Shown here piece after piece: positions 1 to 8,587 of a DNA stretch of 27,570 nt. Source of the stretch: Betaproteobacteria bacterium (GTDB lineage: Bacteria; Pseudomonadota; Gammaproteobacteria; Burkholderiales; Burkholderiaceae_C); NCBI GenBank assembly GCA_005882155.1, contig VBCQ01000242.1, positions 1-27,570 of the forward strand, written 5' to 3'. Numbering within the stretch: position 1 is the first letter of the stretch; each line of letters starts with the position of its first letter. The position numbers and the translations under genes are program-made. The notes below the pieces were generated by a model. The model had not been told where the DNA came from, ran no database searches, and saw only the letters and a list, made by a program, of their open reading frames with translations.

Positions 1-331
1 TGCCCTTGAACGCCGGGTCATCGGCGAAGTAGATGCCGGGGCGGATGCGGAAGATGAGCGTGCGGTAATCGGCCGAGATCTCGGGCAGCGCGAGCGCGGT
101 CTTCGCGACGAGCTGCACCGGTCGCGCGAGGTAGTCGAACGCGAGCGGCGCCTCGAAGATGTGCGCGCAGACCGTGTTCGAGTACAGGTCGGTGTTGTTC
201 TGCACCGCGTCGAAGCTCGTCTCGGCGGCGGGAATCGTGATGCGCAGCGTTTTCGCCGCGCGCTCGCCGCGCGGCCACGCGGGCGAGGAGGCGGCGAGGC
301 CGCTGGCGGCGAGCAGGGTGCGGCGGCGCAT
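1..331 (-). CDS. ABC transporter family-5 solute-binding protein, N-terminal part (cut by window edge)
   Basis: Start ATG at 331-329; the gene runs off the left edge, so about 110 residues are visible. The N-terminus (MRRRTLLAASGLAAS) looks like an export signal with an arginine run, possibly Tat-type. The segment after it matches the two downstream-in-window paralogues closely: a stretch ending IFEAPLAFDYLARPVQL, then LPEISADYRT and IRPGIYFADDPAFKG. This is the N-terminal lobe of the SBP_bac_5 family (periplasmic peptide or nickel-type binding proteins). It lies 9 bases after the stop of the preceding SBP gene, so it is the third gene of a minus-strand operon. The substrate cannot be told from sequence. 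Confidence 0.88.
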   Translation of the reverse strand, partial: MRRRTLLAASGLAASSPAWPRGERAAKTLRITIPAAETSFDAVQNNTDLYSNTVCAHIFEAPLAFDYLARPVQLVAKTALALPEISADYRTLIFRIRPGIYFADDPAFKG

Positions 332-340
332 GGCGTTCGC

Positions 341-2155
341 CTACTTGACGCTGCGCGCGCGCAGCTCGGTGTCGATGTCGACGAGGTGCCACCACTCATT
401 CCAGAAGACCGGTCGCCGATAGCCGATCAGCCACGGATAAATCAAATCGGTTTCGACCGTGTGCAGGCGATTCTTGTACGGCATGTAGGCGGCGGCGATC
501 CGCTTCGCCTCGTAGAACAGGCGCTCGCGCTCGGGCCCGTCTTCGATCTCGCTCATGCGGTCGTACATCGCGTCGAACGCCGGCAGCTTGAAGCGCGCGA
601 GGTTCTGACTGCCGGCCTGCGGCCCGTACAGCGAAGCCAAGCCTTGCAATCCGTCGGACGCGGCGGCCGAGTAGCCGAGCTGCCACACCATCAGCTTGCC
701 GGCACGCGCCGCCTTCAAATTCTCCGGCCACTTCTGCGGCAGGAACTCGATGCGGATGCCGACCGCGCTCATGTTGCGCTTCCACTCTTCGTCGTATTGG
801 CGCGAGCGCTGGTCGGGCTGCGTCGCCATGCGCAGCACCAGCGGCGAGCCGTCGGGCAGGTCGCGCCAGCCGTCGCCGTCGCGGTCGACATAGCCGTACA
901 TGTCGAGCAGCGCCTTCGCGCGCGCCGGGCTGTAGTCGCTCATCTCGCACTTGAACGCCGGGTCGTAGCCGCTGGTGTTCGGCACGATGCGCGACTGCGC
1001 CGGAACGGCCTGGCTCTTTCGCACCAGCCGGATCTCGCGCTCGACGTCGTAGGCGAGGCTGATCGCGCGGCGCAGCGCGATCTTGTCGGGCGTGTAGCCA
1101 CCGACGACCGGATCTTCCATGTTGAAGTAGGTCATCGCGACGTCGGAGTTGAGCACCCGCTCGGCGCGAACGCCGCGCTTGGCGAGGCTCGGCACGAGCT
1201 TGCCGCCGGGCACCGCGGCATCGATGAACTGCGCCGGCAACGGCGCGGCAATCGTGCCGATCATGTCGGTCTGCGCGTTGAGGAAGGCGAGCCAGCGCGG
1301 CTGGTTCTCTTCGATGATCGAGACATGCACTTCATCGACCATCGGCAGGCGCCGGCCTTTGAAGCGCGCGAGGATCGCCTGACCTTGCGTGTCGTCGGCG
1401 GCGGGCTCGGCGTCGTAGCGCATGTCGCGGAAGGTCGGGTTGCGCTCGAGCACGATCAGCGACGAGCGGCGCCACTGCTTGAGGCGAAACGGCCCGGTGC
1501 CCACGGGGTGCGCATCGACCTCGGCGCCATAGAACTCGACGACCTCGCGTGCCACGCCGCCGAACAGGTCCGACGATGCGAGGGTCTCCAGAAAGCGCGG
1601 CCGCGGCTTGTCGAGGCGGATGCGGATCGTGTAGCGGTCGATCGCCTTCAGCCCCTCGGCCTCGCGGTCGTAGTCGAACGGCCGCTTGGTCTTCAGCGCT
1701 GCGTCGCGCAGCGCCTCGAGCCCGACGATGCCTTCGTCGTGCAGGCTCGTGTACACCGGGCTGCGATTGACCGGATCGAAGAAGCGCTTGAGCGAGTAGA
1801 CGTAGTCCTGCGCGACGAGCTCGCGCGGCTTGCCTTTGAACGCCGGGTCGTCGGCGAAGTAGATGCCCGCTCGCAGCTTGATCGTCCAGGTGCGGAAGTC
1901 GGCCGACACCTCGGGCATCGCCGCCGCCGTCAACGGCTTGATCTTGATCGGCCGGGCCAGGTGGTCGTAGGTGTACAAGCCTTCGAAGATGTGCGGCGTG
2001 ATGGTGCGCGAATAGAGGTCGACGATCTTCGCCGGATCGAAGGTCGTCTCGGCGATGGAGAACGCCACGCGCAGCACCTTGGTGGCGGCCGGTGCCTGCG
2101 CGCTCGCCGGCGCGATCATGCACAGCGCGATCAACAGGGCAATGAGCGGCTTCAC
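341..2155 (-). CDS. ABC transporter family-5 solute-binding protein (paralogue 2)
   Basis: 604 residues, a usual length for large SBP_bac_5 proteins (OppA/DppA/YejA-like). I chose the GTG at 2155-2153 because it gives a clean signal peptide (KPLIALLIALCMIAPASA, cleavage near residue 19) and its GTGA overlaps the TGA stop of the upstream SBP gene, implying translational coupling. The body has the family segments FDPAKIVDLYSRTITPHIFE, IRLDKPRPRFLE, HPVGTGPFRLKQW and VVGGYTPDKIALRRAI. Residues 424-432 read DRDGDGWRD, a DxDxDG calcium-loop-like element. It is presumed to deliver a peptide-like ligand to the permease/ATPase encoded divergently. An upstream start would place the N-terminus inside the preceding gene and lose the signal peptide. 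Confidence 0.93.
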   Translation of the reverse strand: MKPLIALLIALCMIAPASAQAPAATKVLRVAFSIAETTFDPAKIVDLYSRTITPHIFEGLYTYDHLARPIKIKPLTAAAMPEVSADFRTWTIKLRAGIYFADDPAFKGKPRELVAQDYVYSLKRFFDPVNRSPVYTSLHDEGIVGLEALRDAALKTKRPFDYDREAEGLKAIDRYTIRIRLDKPRPRFLETLASSDLFGGVAREVVEFYGAEVDAHPVGTGPFRLKQWRRSSLIVLERNPTFRDMRYDAEPAADDTQGQAILARFKGRRLPMVDEVHVSIIEENQPRWLAFLNAQTDMIGTIAAPLPAQFIDAAVPGGKLVPSLAKRGVRAERVLNSDVAMTYFNMEDPVVGGYTPDKIALRRAISLAYDVEREIRLVRKSQAVPAQSRIVPNTSGYDPAFKCEMSDYSPARAKALLDMYGYVDRDGDGWRDLPDGSPLVLRMATQPDQRSRQYDEEWKRNMSAVGIRIEFLPQKWPENLKAARAGKLMVWQLGYSAAASDGLQGLASLYGPQAGSQNLARFKLPAFDAMYDRMSEIEDGPERERLFYEAKRIAAAYMPYKNRLHTVETDLIYPWLIGYRRPVFWNEWWHLVDIDTELRARSVK

Positions 2156-3966
2156 TTGGGGCCGTGCCTTTGCAATTCGTCGCGATCGATGTCGAGGTAC
2201 TTCCAGAAGTCGCGGACGAAGACGTTGCGGTGATAGCCCAGCACCCACGGCTGCGCGAGATCGGTGAAGATGCGGTGCACGTGCACCTTGTACGGCATGT
2301 AGGCGACCGACACCCGCTTGGCCTCAGTGATCAGCCGCTGCCGCTCGGGGCCGTCGGGCAGCAGCTTTTGCTGCTCGTAGAGCTTGTTGTAGGCCGGCAG
2401 GTCGAAGCGCGAATGATTGGCCTGGCCCTTGTTCGGCCCGTAGCCGAGCTCGAGAAACTCTTCGGCGTTCGGTGTCGCTGCGCTCCAGCCGACACCCCAC
2501 ATCATCAGCTTGCCGGCGCGCGAGGCCTTCAAATTCTCCGGCCACTTCGCCGGCTTGAAGACGATGCGAATGCCGATCTCGGTCATGTTCTTCTGCCACT
2601 GCTCGATCAGCTGGCGGCTTTGCTGGTCGGGCTGGGTCGCGTACTCGAGCAGCAGCGGTGAGCCGTCGGGCCGATCGCGCCAGCCGTCGCCGTCGCGATC
2701 GACATAGCCGAATGTGTCGAGCAGCGCGCGCGCTTTCGCGCGGTCGAACTCGCTCATCTCGGACTTGAAGCTCGCGTCATAGCCCCAGACCTCGGGCCCG
2801 ACGATCGACTGCGCCGGGATCGCCTGGTCGCGCCGCACGAGGCGGATCTCGCGATCGATGTCGACCGCGAGCCCGATCGCGCGGCGCAGCGCGACCTTGT
2901 CGGGCGTGTAGCCGCCGACGACCGGGTTCTCCATGCCGAAGTAGCTGACCGACACGTCGGCGCGCGGATAGCGCTCCATCCAGATGCCGCGCTTGCTCAA
3001 CGCCGGCGACAGCTTGCCCTTGGGCATCGCGATGTTGGCGAAGTCGGCCGGTACTTCTTCGATCAGGTCGTGCTCGTTGTTGAGGAACGCGAGCCAGCGC
3101 GGCTGGTTCTCTTCGATGATCGAGATCTCGACCCGATCGATCATCGGCAGGCGCCGTCCCTTGAACTTCGCGGCGATCGCCTGCAGCCGCGCATCGTCGT
3201 CGCTCGGGTGCTCGTCGTAGTGCTTTTCGCGAAAGCTCGGGTTGCGCTCGAGCAGCATGCGCGAGCTGCGCTTCCACTGCGCGAGGCGGTAGGCGCCGGT
3301 GCCCACCGGGTGCTCGCCGGTCTGGTCGCCGTAGGCTTCGACGACCTCGCGCGCGAGCGCGCCGGTGACCGACGGGTCGGCGAAGTAGTAGAGGAAGCGC
3401 GGATTCGGCTCGGCGAGCCGCACGCGGAAGGTGTAGCGATCGAGCGTCTTCAGCCCCTCGACCTCGCGCTCGTAGTCGAACGGCTTCTTCGCCGCAATGA
3501 GTTCGCGGCGCAGCTCCGACAGGCCGACGATCTTCGCGTTCTCGAAGTTGTACAGCGCGCCGCTCTTCCAGCGCGGGTCGTAATGGCGCTTGATCGAATA
3601 GACGTAGTCGGCCGCGGTGAGCTCGCGCTTGCGGCCCTTGAACGCCGGGTCATCGTCGAAGTAGATGCCGGGCCGGATGTGGAAGGTGAAGGCCCGGAAG
3701 TCGTCGCTGACCTCGGGCATCGCGGTCGCGGTGTTGGCGCGAACGCGAGTCGGCTTGGCGAGGAATTCGAACTCGAGCGGCGCGTCGAAAATCGCGCCGG
3801 CGACGGTGCGCGAATACAGGTCGGTGATGGAAGCCGGATCGAACCCTGTCTCTGCGATGCGAAACGCATAGCGCAGCGTCGTCGGCGCTTGGGGCTGGGC
3901 CTGGCACACCGACGCGACCAGCGCGAGGCTTGTGGCCAGCGCGAGCAGCGGGCGAAAACGGCGCAT
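2152..3966 (-). CDS. ABC transporter family-5 solute-binding protein (paralogue 1)
   Basis: 604 residues, the same length as its neighbour and clearly a tandem paralogue. Start ATG at 3966-3964 gives a signal peptide (MRRFRPLLALATSLALVAS, cleavage after CQA near residue 23); the reading frame stays open upstream but that part is not signal-like. SBP_bac_5 segments: FDPASITDLYSRTVAGAIFD, MPEVSDDFRAFTFHIRPGIY, HPVGTGAYRLAQW, NPVVGGYTPDKVALRRAIG. Residues 423-431 repeat the DRDGDGWRD loop. First gene of the minus-strand SBP operon, divergent from the permease operon. Three binding proteins with one visible translocator suggest a broadened substrate range; the ligands are unknown (inference). Confidence 0.93.
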   Translation of the reverse strand: MRRFRPLLALATSLALVASVCQAQPQAPTTLRYAFRIAETGFDPASITDLYSRTVAGAIFDAPLEFEFLAKPTRVRANTATAMPEVSDDFRAFTFHIRPGIYFDDDPAFKGRKRELTAADYVYSIKRHYDPRWKSGALYNFENAKIVGLSELRRELIAAKKPFDYEREVEGLKTLDRYTFRVRLAEPNPRFLYYFADPSVTGALAREVVEAYGDQTGEHPVGTGAYRLAQWKRSSRMLLERNPSFREKHYDEHPSDDDARLQAIAAKFKGRRLPMIDRVEISIIEENQPRWLAFLNNEHDLIEEVPADFANIAMPKGKLSPALSKRGIWMERYPRADVSVSYFGMENPVVGGYTPDKVALRRAIGLAVDIDREIRLVRRDQAIPAQSIVGPEVWGYDASFKSEMSEFDRAKARALLDTFGYVDRDGDGWRDRPDGSPLLLEYATQPDQQSRQLIEQWQKNMTEIGIRIVFKPAKWPENLKASRAGKLMMWGVGWSAATPNAEEFLELGYGPNKGQANHSRFDLPAYNKLYEQQKLLPDGPERQRLITEAKRVSVAYMPYKVHVHRIFTDLAQPWVLGYHRNVFVRDFWKYLDIDRDELQRHGPK

Positions 3967-4183
3967 CGTTGTCGAGGCCGCGCGCAGGTCGTGCGCGCTT
4001 GGCCATGCATTCGGAGGGTCGCAGTCTAGCCCTGAGCGCTGTCGCTGCGCGTCCCCGTTTACCCCGTGCGACAGGCCCTTGCCGAGCAGGGCAAACGCGA
4101 GGTGAGCGGCGGAATCGGCCGGCCTACACTCGCCCATCCCGAATTCGGAAAGCGCGTCCGTCACGAGCGGCCGCTGACAGACG
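3967..4183. promoter_or_regulatory. Divergent intergenic region between SBP and permease operons
   Basis: This 217-bp gap must hold the promoters for both the minus-strand SBP operon and the plus-strand permease/ATPase operon. An inverted repeat at 3980-3998 (GCGCGCA, 5-base spacer, TGCGCGC) lies 14 bases upstream of the SBP start and would form a hairpin in its 5' leader. A 10-bp palindrome CCGAATTCGG sits at 4139-4148, and a weak -10-like TACACT at 4125-4130. No convincing -35 box was found, so exact promoters are not assigned. Confidence 0.4.
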
Positions 4184-5122
4184 ATGCTGGCCTACCTGAT
4201 ACGGCGCCTGTGGCAAATGCTGCCGACCCTCGTCGGCGCGGTGCTGCTGGTGTTCGTGCTGTTCTACTTTTTCGGCAGCGACCCGGCCGAGATCCTCGGC
4301 GGCCTGAATGCGACGCCGGAGCAGATCAACGCGATCCGCGAGCAGCTCGGGCTGAACGAGCCGTGGTACGTGCAGCTCGGGATTTATCTGAAGCAGGTCG
4401 CGACGCTGAACTGGGGCAGCAGCTGGACCACGCACGAAGCGGTGAGCCACATCTTCGCGACGCGGCTGCCGACGACGCTGACGGTGATGCTGCCGATCTT
4501 GATCCTCGACGCGCTGCTCGCATTGCCGATCGCGATGTGGGTCGCGTATCGGCGCGGCTCGCTGTCGGATCGCGCGATCATGGTGATCTCGACGCTGGCG
4601 CTGTCGATCTCGTTCCTCGTCTACATCATCGTCGGCCAGTACGTGTTCGGCTTCCAGCTCGGCTGGTTTCCGGTGCAGGGCTGGAGCGACAGCGTGCTGA
4701 CCAACCTGCTGACCTACGTGCCGCTGCCGCTGATGCTCGCGCTGATGGTCGGCCTCGCGCCGCAGACGCGCCTGTACCGCAGCTTCTTCCTCGACGAGCT
4801 CGGCCACGACTATGTGCGCACCGCGCGCGCCAAGGGCATGACCGAGCGCACCGTGCTGTTCAAGCATGTGCTGCGCAACGCGATGATCCCGATCCTCACC
4901 AACCTCGGTCTTGCGCTGCCCGGGGTCTTCGTCGGCTCGTTCCTGATCGAGGTCTTCTTCTCGATCCCCGGCCTCGGCCGCGAAGTGATTCTCGCGGTCA
5001 ACCGCAGCGACTATCCGGTGATTCAGGCGACGACGGTGTATTTGGCGATGCTGACGATGGTGATCAACCTGGCCGTCGACATTCTCTACAAGCTGGTCGA
5101 CCCGCGGGTCGTTCTGAAATGA
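4184..5122 (+). CDS. ABC transporter permease, OppB/DppB type
   Basis: 312 residues. Begins MLAYLIRRLWQMLPTLVG, the typical N-terminal first membrane helix of DppB/OppB permeases, followed by a periplasmic part (NATPEQINAIREQLGLNEPW) also typical of the family. About six membrane segments follow. The EAA coupling loop is near residues 210-236 (YVRTARAKGMTERTVLFKHV), which docks on the ATPase. The C-terminus has the usual VDILYKLVDPRV ending. First gene of a three-gene plus-strand operon; its TGA overlaps the next gene's ATG. It forms the inner-membrane channel for the ligand captured by the SBPs encoded divergently. Confidence 0.95.
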   Translation: MLAYLIRRLWQMLPTLVGAVLLVFVLFYFFGSDPAEILGGLNATPEQINAIREQLGLNEPWYVQLGIYLKQVATLNWGSSWTTHEAVSHIFATRLPTTLTVMLPILILDALLALPIAMWVAYRRGSLSDRAIMVISTLALSISFLVYIIVGQYVFGFQLGWFPVQGWSDSVLTNLLTYVPLPLMLALMVGLAPQTRLYRSFFLDELGHDYVRTARAKGMTERTVLFKHVLRNAMIPILTNLGLALPGVFVGSFLIEVFFSIPGLGREVILAVNRSDYPVIQATTVYLAMLTMVINLAVDILYKLVDPRVVLK

Positions 5123-6174
5123 GCGCCGTCCTTCCCAAGCTGCCATCGAAGCCCGTCGCCGCCGAGCGATCCGAGGGCGTCTGGCATGCCGCGTGGAAGC
5201 GCTTGTTGCAGGATCGCGTCGGCATCGCGTCGCTCATCGTCGTCGCGTTGTTCATCGCACTGATCGTTCTCGCCGCGCTCGGCGCAGTGGCGCGCGGCTG
5301 GCAGGTGGAGACCGGCGTGCCGAATGCGCGCCCGAGTTTCATGGGTCCGGCGCCGCCGGAGAAAGCGACCGTCATCGAGGTGCCGAAGGGACCGAACGTC
5401 GACCTCTCCGATGTCGATCCGCTGGCGCCGCGCTACCAGGAATGGGCCGAGCGCGCCGCGAAGCTGAAGACGACCGAGGCGCCGCGCGCGCAGACGCTGC
5501 CGTTCGGCGGCGACCGACTCGGCCGCGACGTGCTGACGAAGGCGATCAAAGGCGCGCAGACCTCGGTCTTCGTTGGGCTCCTCGGTGCGCTGTGCGCAGC
5601 GATCATTGGCACACTGCTCGGCGCGTTGGCCGGCTTCTTCGGCGGCAAGGTCGGCGACGTTCTCGAGTGGCTCTACAACGTCTTCACCGCGATCCCCGAC
5701 ATCCTGCTGATCCTCGCCTTCGCTGCGATCTTCGGCCGCGGCGTCGGCAGCGTCGCGATCATCTTGTCGCTGGTCGGCTGGACCGGGCTGTACCGCCAGG
5801 TGCGCGCAGAGTTTCTCAAGCACTCGGTGCGCGAGTACGTTCGCGCCGCCGAGGCCATCGGCGCGAGCCCGGTGTCGCGCATGTTCAAGCACATCCTGCC
5901 CAACGTCAGCCACGTGATCTTCGTTCGCATGTCGCTGCTCGTCGTCGGCTTTATCAAGTACGAGGTGATCCTGTCGTACCTGGGCTTGGGCGTCGGCGTC
6001 GACGACGTGTCGTGGGGAACGATGCTCGCTGAGGCGCAAAGCGAACTGATCCTCGGCTACTGGTGGCAGCTCGCCGCGGCGACGCTGTTCATGGCGGTGT
6101 TCATCACCGCGTTTTCGCTGATGACCGACGCGCTGCGCGACGCGTTGGACCCAAAACTTCGCGGTCTGGAATGA
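5119..6174 (+). CDS. ABC transporter permease, OppC/DppC type, with a long periplasmic insert
   Basis: 351 residues. The ATG at 5119 overlaps the oppB-type stop (ATGA). A cytoplasmic leader is followed by the first membrane helix (about residues 36-56), then a long polar loop (about 60-145), then five helices of the BPD_transp_1 domain from about residue 149. The EAA loop lies near 235-265 (REYVRAAEAIGASPVSRMFK). The segment FGGDRLGRDVLTKAIKGA before the second helix is a DppC/OppC hallmark. The insert between helix 1 and this hallmark is longer than in ordinary DppC and carries PRYQEWAERAAKLK. It pairs with the upstream permease; the next gene's start overlaps its stop. Confidence 0.95.
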   Translation: MSAVLPKLPSKPVAAERSEGVWHAAWKRLLQDRVGIASLIVVALFIALIVLAALGAVARGWQVETGVPNARPSFMGPAPPEKATVIEVPKGPNVDLSDVDPLAPRYQEWAERAAKLKTTEAPRAQTLPFGGDRLGRDVLTKAIKGAQTSVFVGLLGALCAAIIGTLLGALAGFFGGKVGDVLEWLYNVFTAIPDILLILAFAAIFGRGVGSVAIILSLVGWTGLYRQVRAEFLKHSVREYVRAAEAIGASPVSRMFKHILPNVSHVIFVRMSLLVVGFIKYEVILSYLGLGVGVDDVSWGTMLAEAQSELILGYWWQLAAATLFMAVFITAFSLMTDALRDALDPKLRGLE

Positions 6175-7871
6175 GCGTGTTGCTGAGCATCCAGGATCTC
6201 AAAGTCGCATTTCGCATGGGCCGCATCGACGGCGTGATGCAGCGCTTCGAGGCGGTCAAGGGCGTGAGCTTCGACGTGCCGGAAAACACCACGGTCGCGC
6301 TGGTCGGCGAGTCGGGCTCGGGCAAGAGCGTCACCGCGATGTCGGTGCTGAACCTGCTGCCCGACAACGCCGAGCGGCAGGGCGCGATCACGTTCATGGG
6401 CCGCGACCTGCTCGCCGCGAGCGTGCCCGAGCTGCAGGGGCTGCGTGGGCGCGACATCGCCTGCGTGTTCCAGGACCCGATGACTTCGCTGAACCCGGTG
6501 TTCACGGTCGGTCAGCAGATCTGCGAGCCGCTCGTCAAGCACTTGGGCCTTGGCGCGAAGCAGGCAATGCAGCGCGCCGAGGCCCTGCTCGTCGAGGTCG
6601 GCATGCCCGAGCCGAAGCGGCGCCTGAAGGCCTATCCGCACGAGCTGTCGGGCGGCCAGCAGCAGCGCGTGATGATCGCGATGGCGCTCGCCTGCGAACC
6701 CAAGCTCTTGATCGCCGACGAGCCGACGACCGCGCTCGACGTGACGATCCAGCGCCAGATCATGGAGCTGCTCGCGAAGCTGAAGGACAAGCACCGCATG
6801 AGCATGCTGTTCATCAGCCACGACCTCGGCGTCGTCGGCGAGGTCGCCGACCATGTCGTCGTGATGCGCCACGGCACGGTACGCGAGCAGGGACCGGTCG
6901 CGCGAATCTTCGCCGACCCGCACGACGCCTACACGAAGGCGCTGCTCGCTTGTCGGCCGACGCTCGAACGGCGCGGCGCGCGGCTGATGGTGATCGACGA
7001 CCACATCGCCGGCCACGCGTCGACGTCGGTCGGCAAGGCCAAGGACCCGAGCGCGCCGGTGATCATCGAAGCGACCGCGCTCGCGAAGAGTTTTTGGCTG
7101 CGCACGGGCGTGTTCGGCCGGCGCGAATTCCAGGCGGTGAAGGGCGCGAGCTTTCGCCTGCGGCGCGGCCACACGCTCGGCGTTGTCGGCGAGTCGGGTT
7201 CCGGCAAGACGACGATGGGGCTGACGCTGCTGCGCCTGCACGAGCCGAGCGGCGGGCCGACGAGCGGTAGCGCGATGTTCGACGGCCGCGACCTGCTGCG
7301 CTTGTCGTCGCGCGAGATGCTGCCGGTGCGCCGGCGTATCCAGGTCGTGTTTCAGAACCCGTATGCGTCGTTGAACCCGCGCTTCACGATCGGCCAGACG
7401 CTCGTCGAGCCGATGACGATCCACCGCGTCGGGCAAGACAACGCCGAGCGCGAGGCGCGCGCGCGCGCGCTTCTCGCCAAGGTCGACCTCGACGACAGCG
7501 CGATGCACAAGTACCCCCACGAGTTCTCCGGCGGCCAGCGCCAGCGCATCGCGATCGCGCGCTGCCTGACGCTGAGCCCCGAGGTGCTGGTGCTCGACGA
7601 AGCGGTCAGCGCACTCGACGTCTCGGTGCAGGCGCAGGTGCTCAACCTCTTGAAGGACCTGCAGGACGAGCTCGGCCTCGCGTACATCTTCATCAGCCAC
7701 GACCTCGCGGTGGTTCGCTTCATGGCCGACGAAGTGATGGTGATGCGCAACGGCGAGGTCATCGAGCAAGCCGGCGTCGAGCAGATCCTCGACCGGCCGC
7801 AGCAGGAGTACACGAAGCGCTTGATGGGCGCGATCCCGCGCGGGTATCGGCCTCGACCCGCCGCGGCGTAG
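6171..7871 (+). CDS. Fused double ABC ATPase (OppD-OppF / DppD-DppF / YejF-like)
   Basis: 566 residues with two complete ATPase domains in one chain, so it can power the permease pair alone. Domain 1: Walker A GESGSGKS at about 46-53, signature LSGGQQQR from about 159, Walker B LLIADEPTTALD. Domain 2: Walker A GESGSGKT from about 340, signature FSGGQRQR from about 452, Walker B VLVLDEAVSALD. DEAVSALD in place of DEPTSALD is usual in this subfamily. Both domains keep the H-loop (FISHDLGVV, FISHDLAVV). The ATG overlaps the upstream stop. Together with the two permeases and the SBPs it makes a full peptide-type importer. Confidence 0.95.
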   Translation: MSVLLSIQDLKVAFRMGRIDGVMQRFEAVKGVSFDVPENTTVALVGESGSGKSVTAMSVLNLLPDNAERQGAITFMGRDLLAASVPELQGLRGRDIACVFQDPMTSLNPVFTVGQQICEPLVKHLGLGAKQAMQRAEALLVEVGMPEPKRRLKAYPHELSGGQQQRVMIAMALACEPKLLIADEPTTALDVTIQRQIMELLAKLKDKHRMSMLFISHDLGVVGEVADHVVVMRHGTVREQGPVARIFADPHDAYTKALLACRPTLERRGARLMVIDDHIAGHASTSVGKAKDPSAPVIIEATALAKSFWLRTGVFGRREFQAVKGASFRLRRGHTLGVVGESGSGKTTMGLTLLRLHEPSGGPTSGSAMFDGRDLLRLSSREMLPVRRRIQVVFQNPYASLNPRFTIGQTLVEPMTIHRVGQDNAEREARARALLAKVDLDDSAMHKYPHEFSGGQRQRIAIARCLTLSPEVLVLDEAVSALDVSVQAQVLNLLKDLQDELGLAYIFISHDLAVVRFMADEVMVMRNGEVIEQAGVEQILDRPQQEYTKRLMGAIPRGYRPRPAAA

Positions 7872-7890
7872 CTGCGGTGCGGACGCGGGG

Positions 7891-7918
7891 TTGACAATTA
7901 GCACGATCGTGCTAAATT
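7891..7918 (+). promoter_or_regulatory. Sigma-70 promoter of the tetR gene; transcript probably leaderless
   Basis: A perfect -35 box TTGACA (7891-7896) is followed after 16 bases by TAAATT (7913-7918), four of six matches to the -10 consensus. The expected transcription start, about 7 bases past the -10, falls on or next to the GTG start codon at 7925, so the mRNA would have little or no leader. The operator palindrome 7898-7915 fills the spacer, so repressor binding should exclude RNA polymerase. Confidence 0.7.
7898..7915. promoter_or_regulatory. TetR operator O1 (18-bp perfect palindrome)
   Basis: TTAGCACGATCGTGCTAA is its own reverse complement over all 18 bases. It lies between the -35 and -10 boxes of the tetR gene, the classic place for an autorepression operator. 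The same 12-bp core recurs in a second palindrome downstream of the gene (8588-8605). Confidence 0.85.
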
Positions 7919-7924
7919 GGCCGT

Positions 7925-8536
7925 GTGGAAACCAAAACGCACCGCAGCGGGCTGACCCTTGCTGCCATCCTCGACACCGCGATCGCGATGGCCACCGCCG
8001 AAGGCCTCGAGAGCCTGACGGTCGGTGAGCTCGCGAAGCGGCTCGGCCTCTCGAAGAGCGGCGTGTTCTCGCGCATCGGTTCGCGCGAGGCGCTGCAGAA
8101 GGCGGTGATCGAAGAGTACGACCGCCGCTTTCTGCAAGACGTGTTCGTTCCGGCGATGCGCGAGCCGCGCGGGCTGCCGCGGCTGAACGCGATCATGCGG
8201 CTGTGGCTGCAGCGCGCGCGCGATGTCGAGATCCGCCAGGGCTGCCTCTACTGCGCCGGGGCGTTCGAGTTCGACGACCGCGACGGCCCGCTGCGCGACA
8301 TGCTGCTCGACGGCATCATGGGCTGGCGCAGCGCACTCAAGCGCACCATCATCCAAGCGATCGACGAAGGGCATTTGCTGCCCGACACCGACGCCGACCA
8401 GCTGGTGTTCGAGATCGACGGCTTGTTCGTCGCGCTGATGCGCGAAGCGCGCTTCGTGCGCGACCCGCGCGCCGCCGATCGCGCCTGGTCCACCTACGAG
8501 CGGCTGATCCGCTCGCGCCAAGCTCAGGCCCGCTAG
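7925..8536 (+). CDS. TetR/AcrR-family transcriptional repressor
   Basis: 203 residues, typical for TetR. The N-terminal helix-turn-helix is at about residues 30-60 (TVGELAKRLGLSKSGVFSRI, then the SREAL helix). The C-terminal half is the variable ligand-binding and dimer domain with QGCLYCAGAFEFDDRDGP. The start is GTG at 7925; there is no Shine-Dalgarno because the promoter sits directly upstream. The palindromes flanking the gene suggest it represses itself and the downstream small membrane peptide/hydrolase genes. The ligand is unknown, possibly an ester or lipid-like compound given the hydrolase neighbour (inference). Confidence 0.92.
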   Translation: METKTHRSGLTLAAILDTAIAMATAEGLESLTVGELAKRLGLSKSGVFSRIGSREALQKAVIEEYDRRFLQDVFVPAMREPRGLPRLNAIMRLWLQRARDVEIRQGCLYCAGAFEFDDRDGPLRDMLLDGIMGWRSALKRTIIQAIDEGHLLPDTDADQLVFEIDGLFVALMREARFVRDPRAADRAWSTYERLIRSRQAQAR

Positions 8537-8559
8537 AGGCCATTCACGAGGAGACAGCT

Positions 8560-8586
8560 GTGATTCGTTCCTTCACTGTCCGCTGA
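8560..8586 (+). other. Possible 8-residue leader ORF with textbook ribosome binding site
   Basis: GAGGAG at 8548-8553, six bases before GTG at 8560, is a very good Shine-Dalgarno, yet the frame encodes only eight residues (MIRSFTVR if GTG is read as Met) before TGA at 8584-8586. The stop lies one base before operator O2. It could be a leader peptide, the relic of a longer gene, or chance. Confidence 0.3.
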
Positions 8587-8587
8587 T

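Noticed and set aside
161..2233. 690-codon open frame on the plus strand opposite the SBP genes (and a similar one at 3070-4029)
   Set aside because: Arg/Ala/Asp-rich translation without domains; it is the antisense shadow of high-G+C coding sequence, while the minus strand has clear SBP domains.
4079..4094. TTGCC-N6-GGCAA inverted repeat as an operator of the permease operon
   Set aside because: Only 5-bp arms with no second copy; expected by chance in this composition.
7451..7480. Alternating GC tract inside the ATPase gene (Z-DNA-like)
   Set aside because: It is simply Glu-Ala-Arg-Ala-Arg-Ala coding in a high-G+C genome; no sign of special function.
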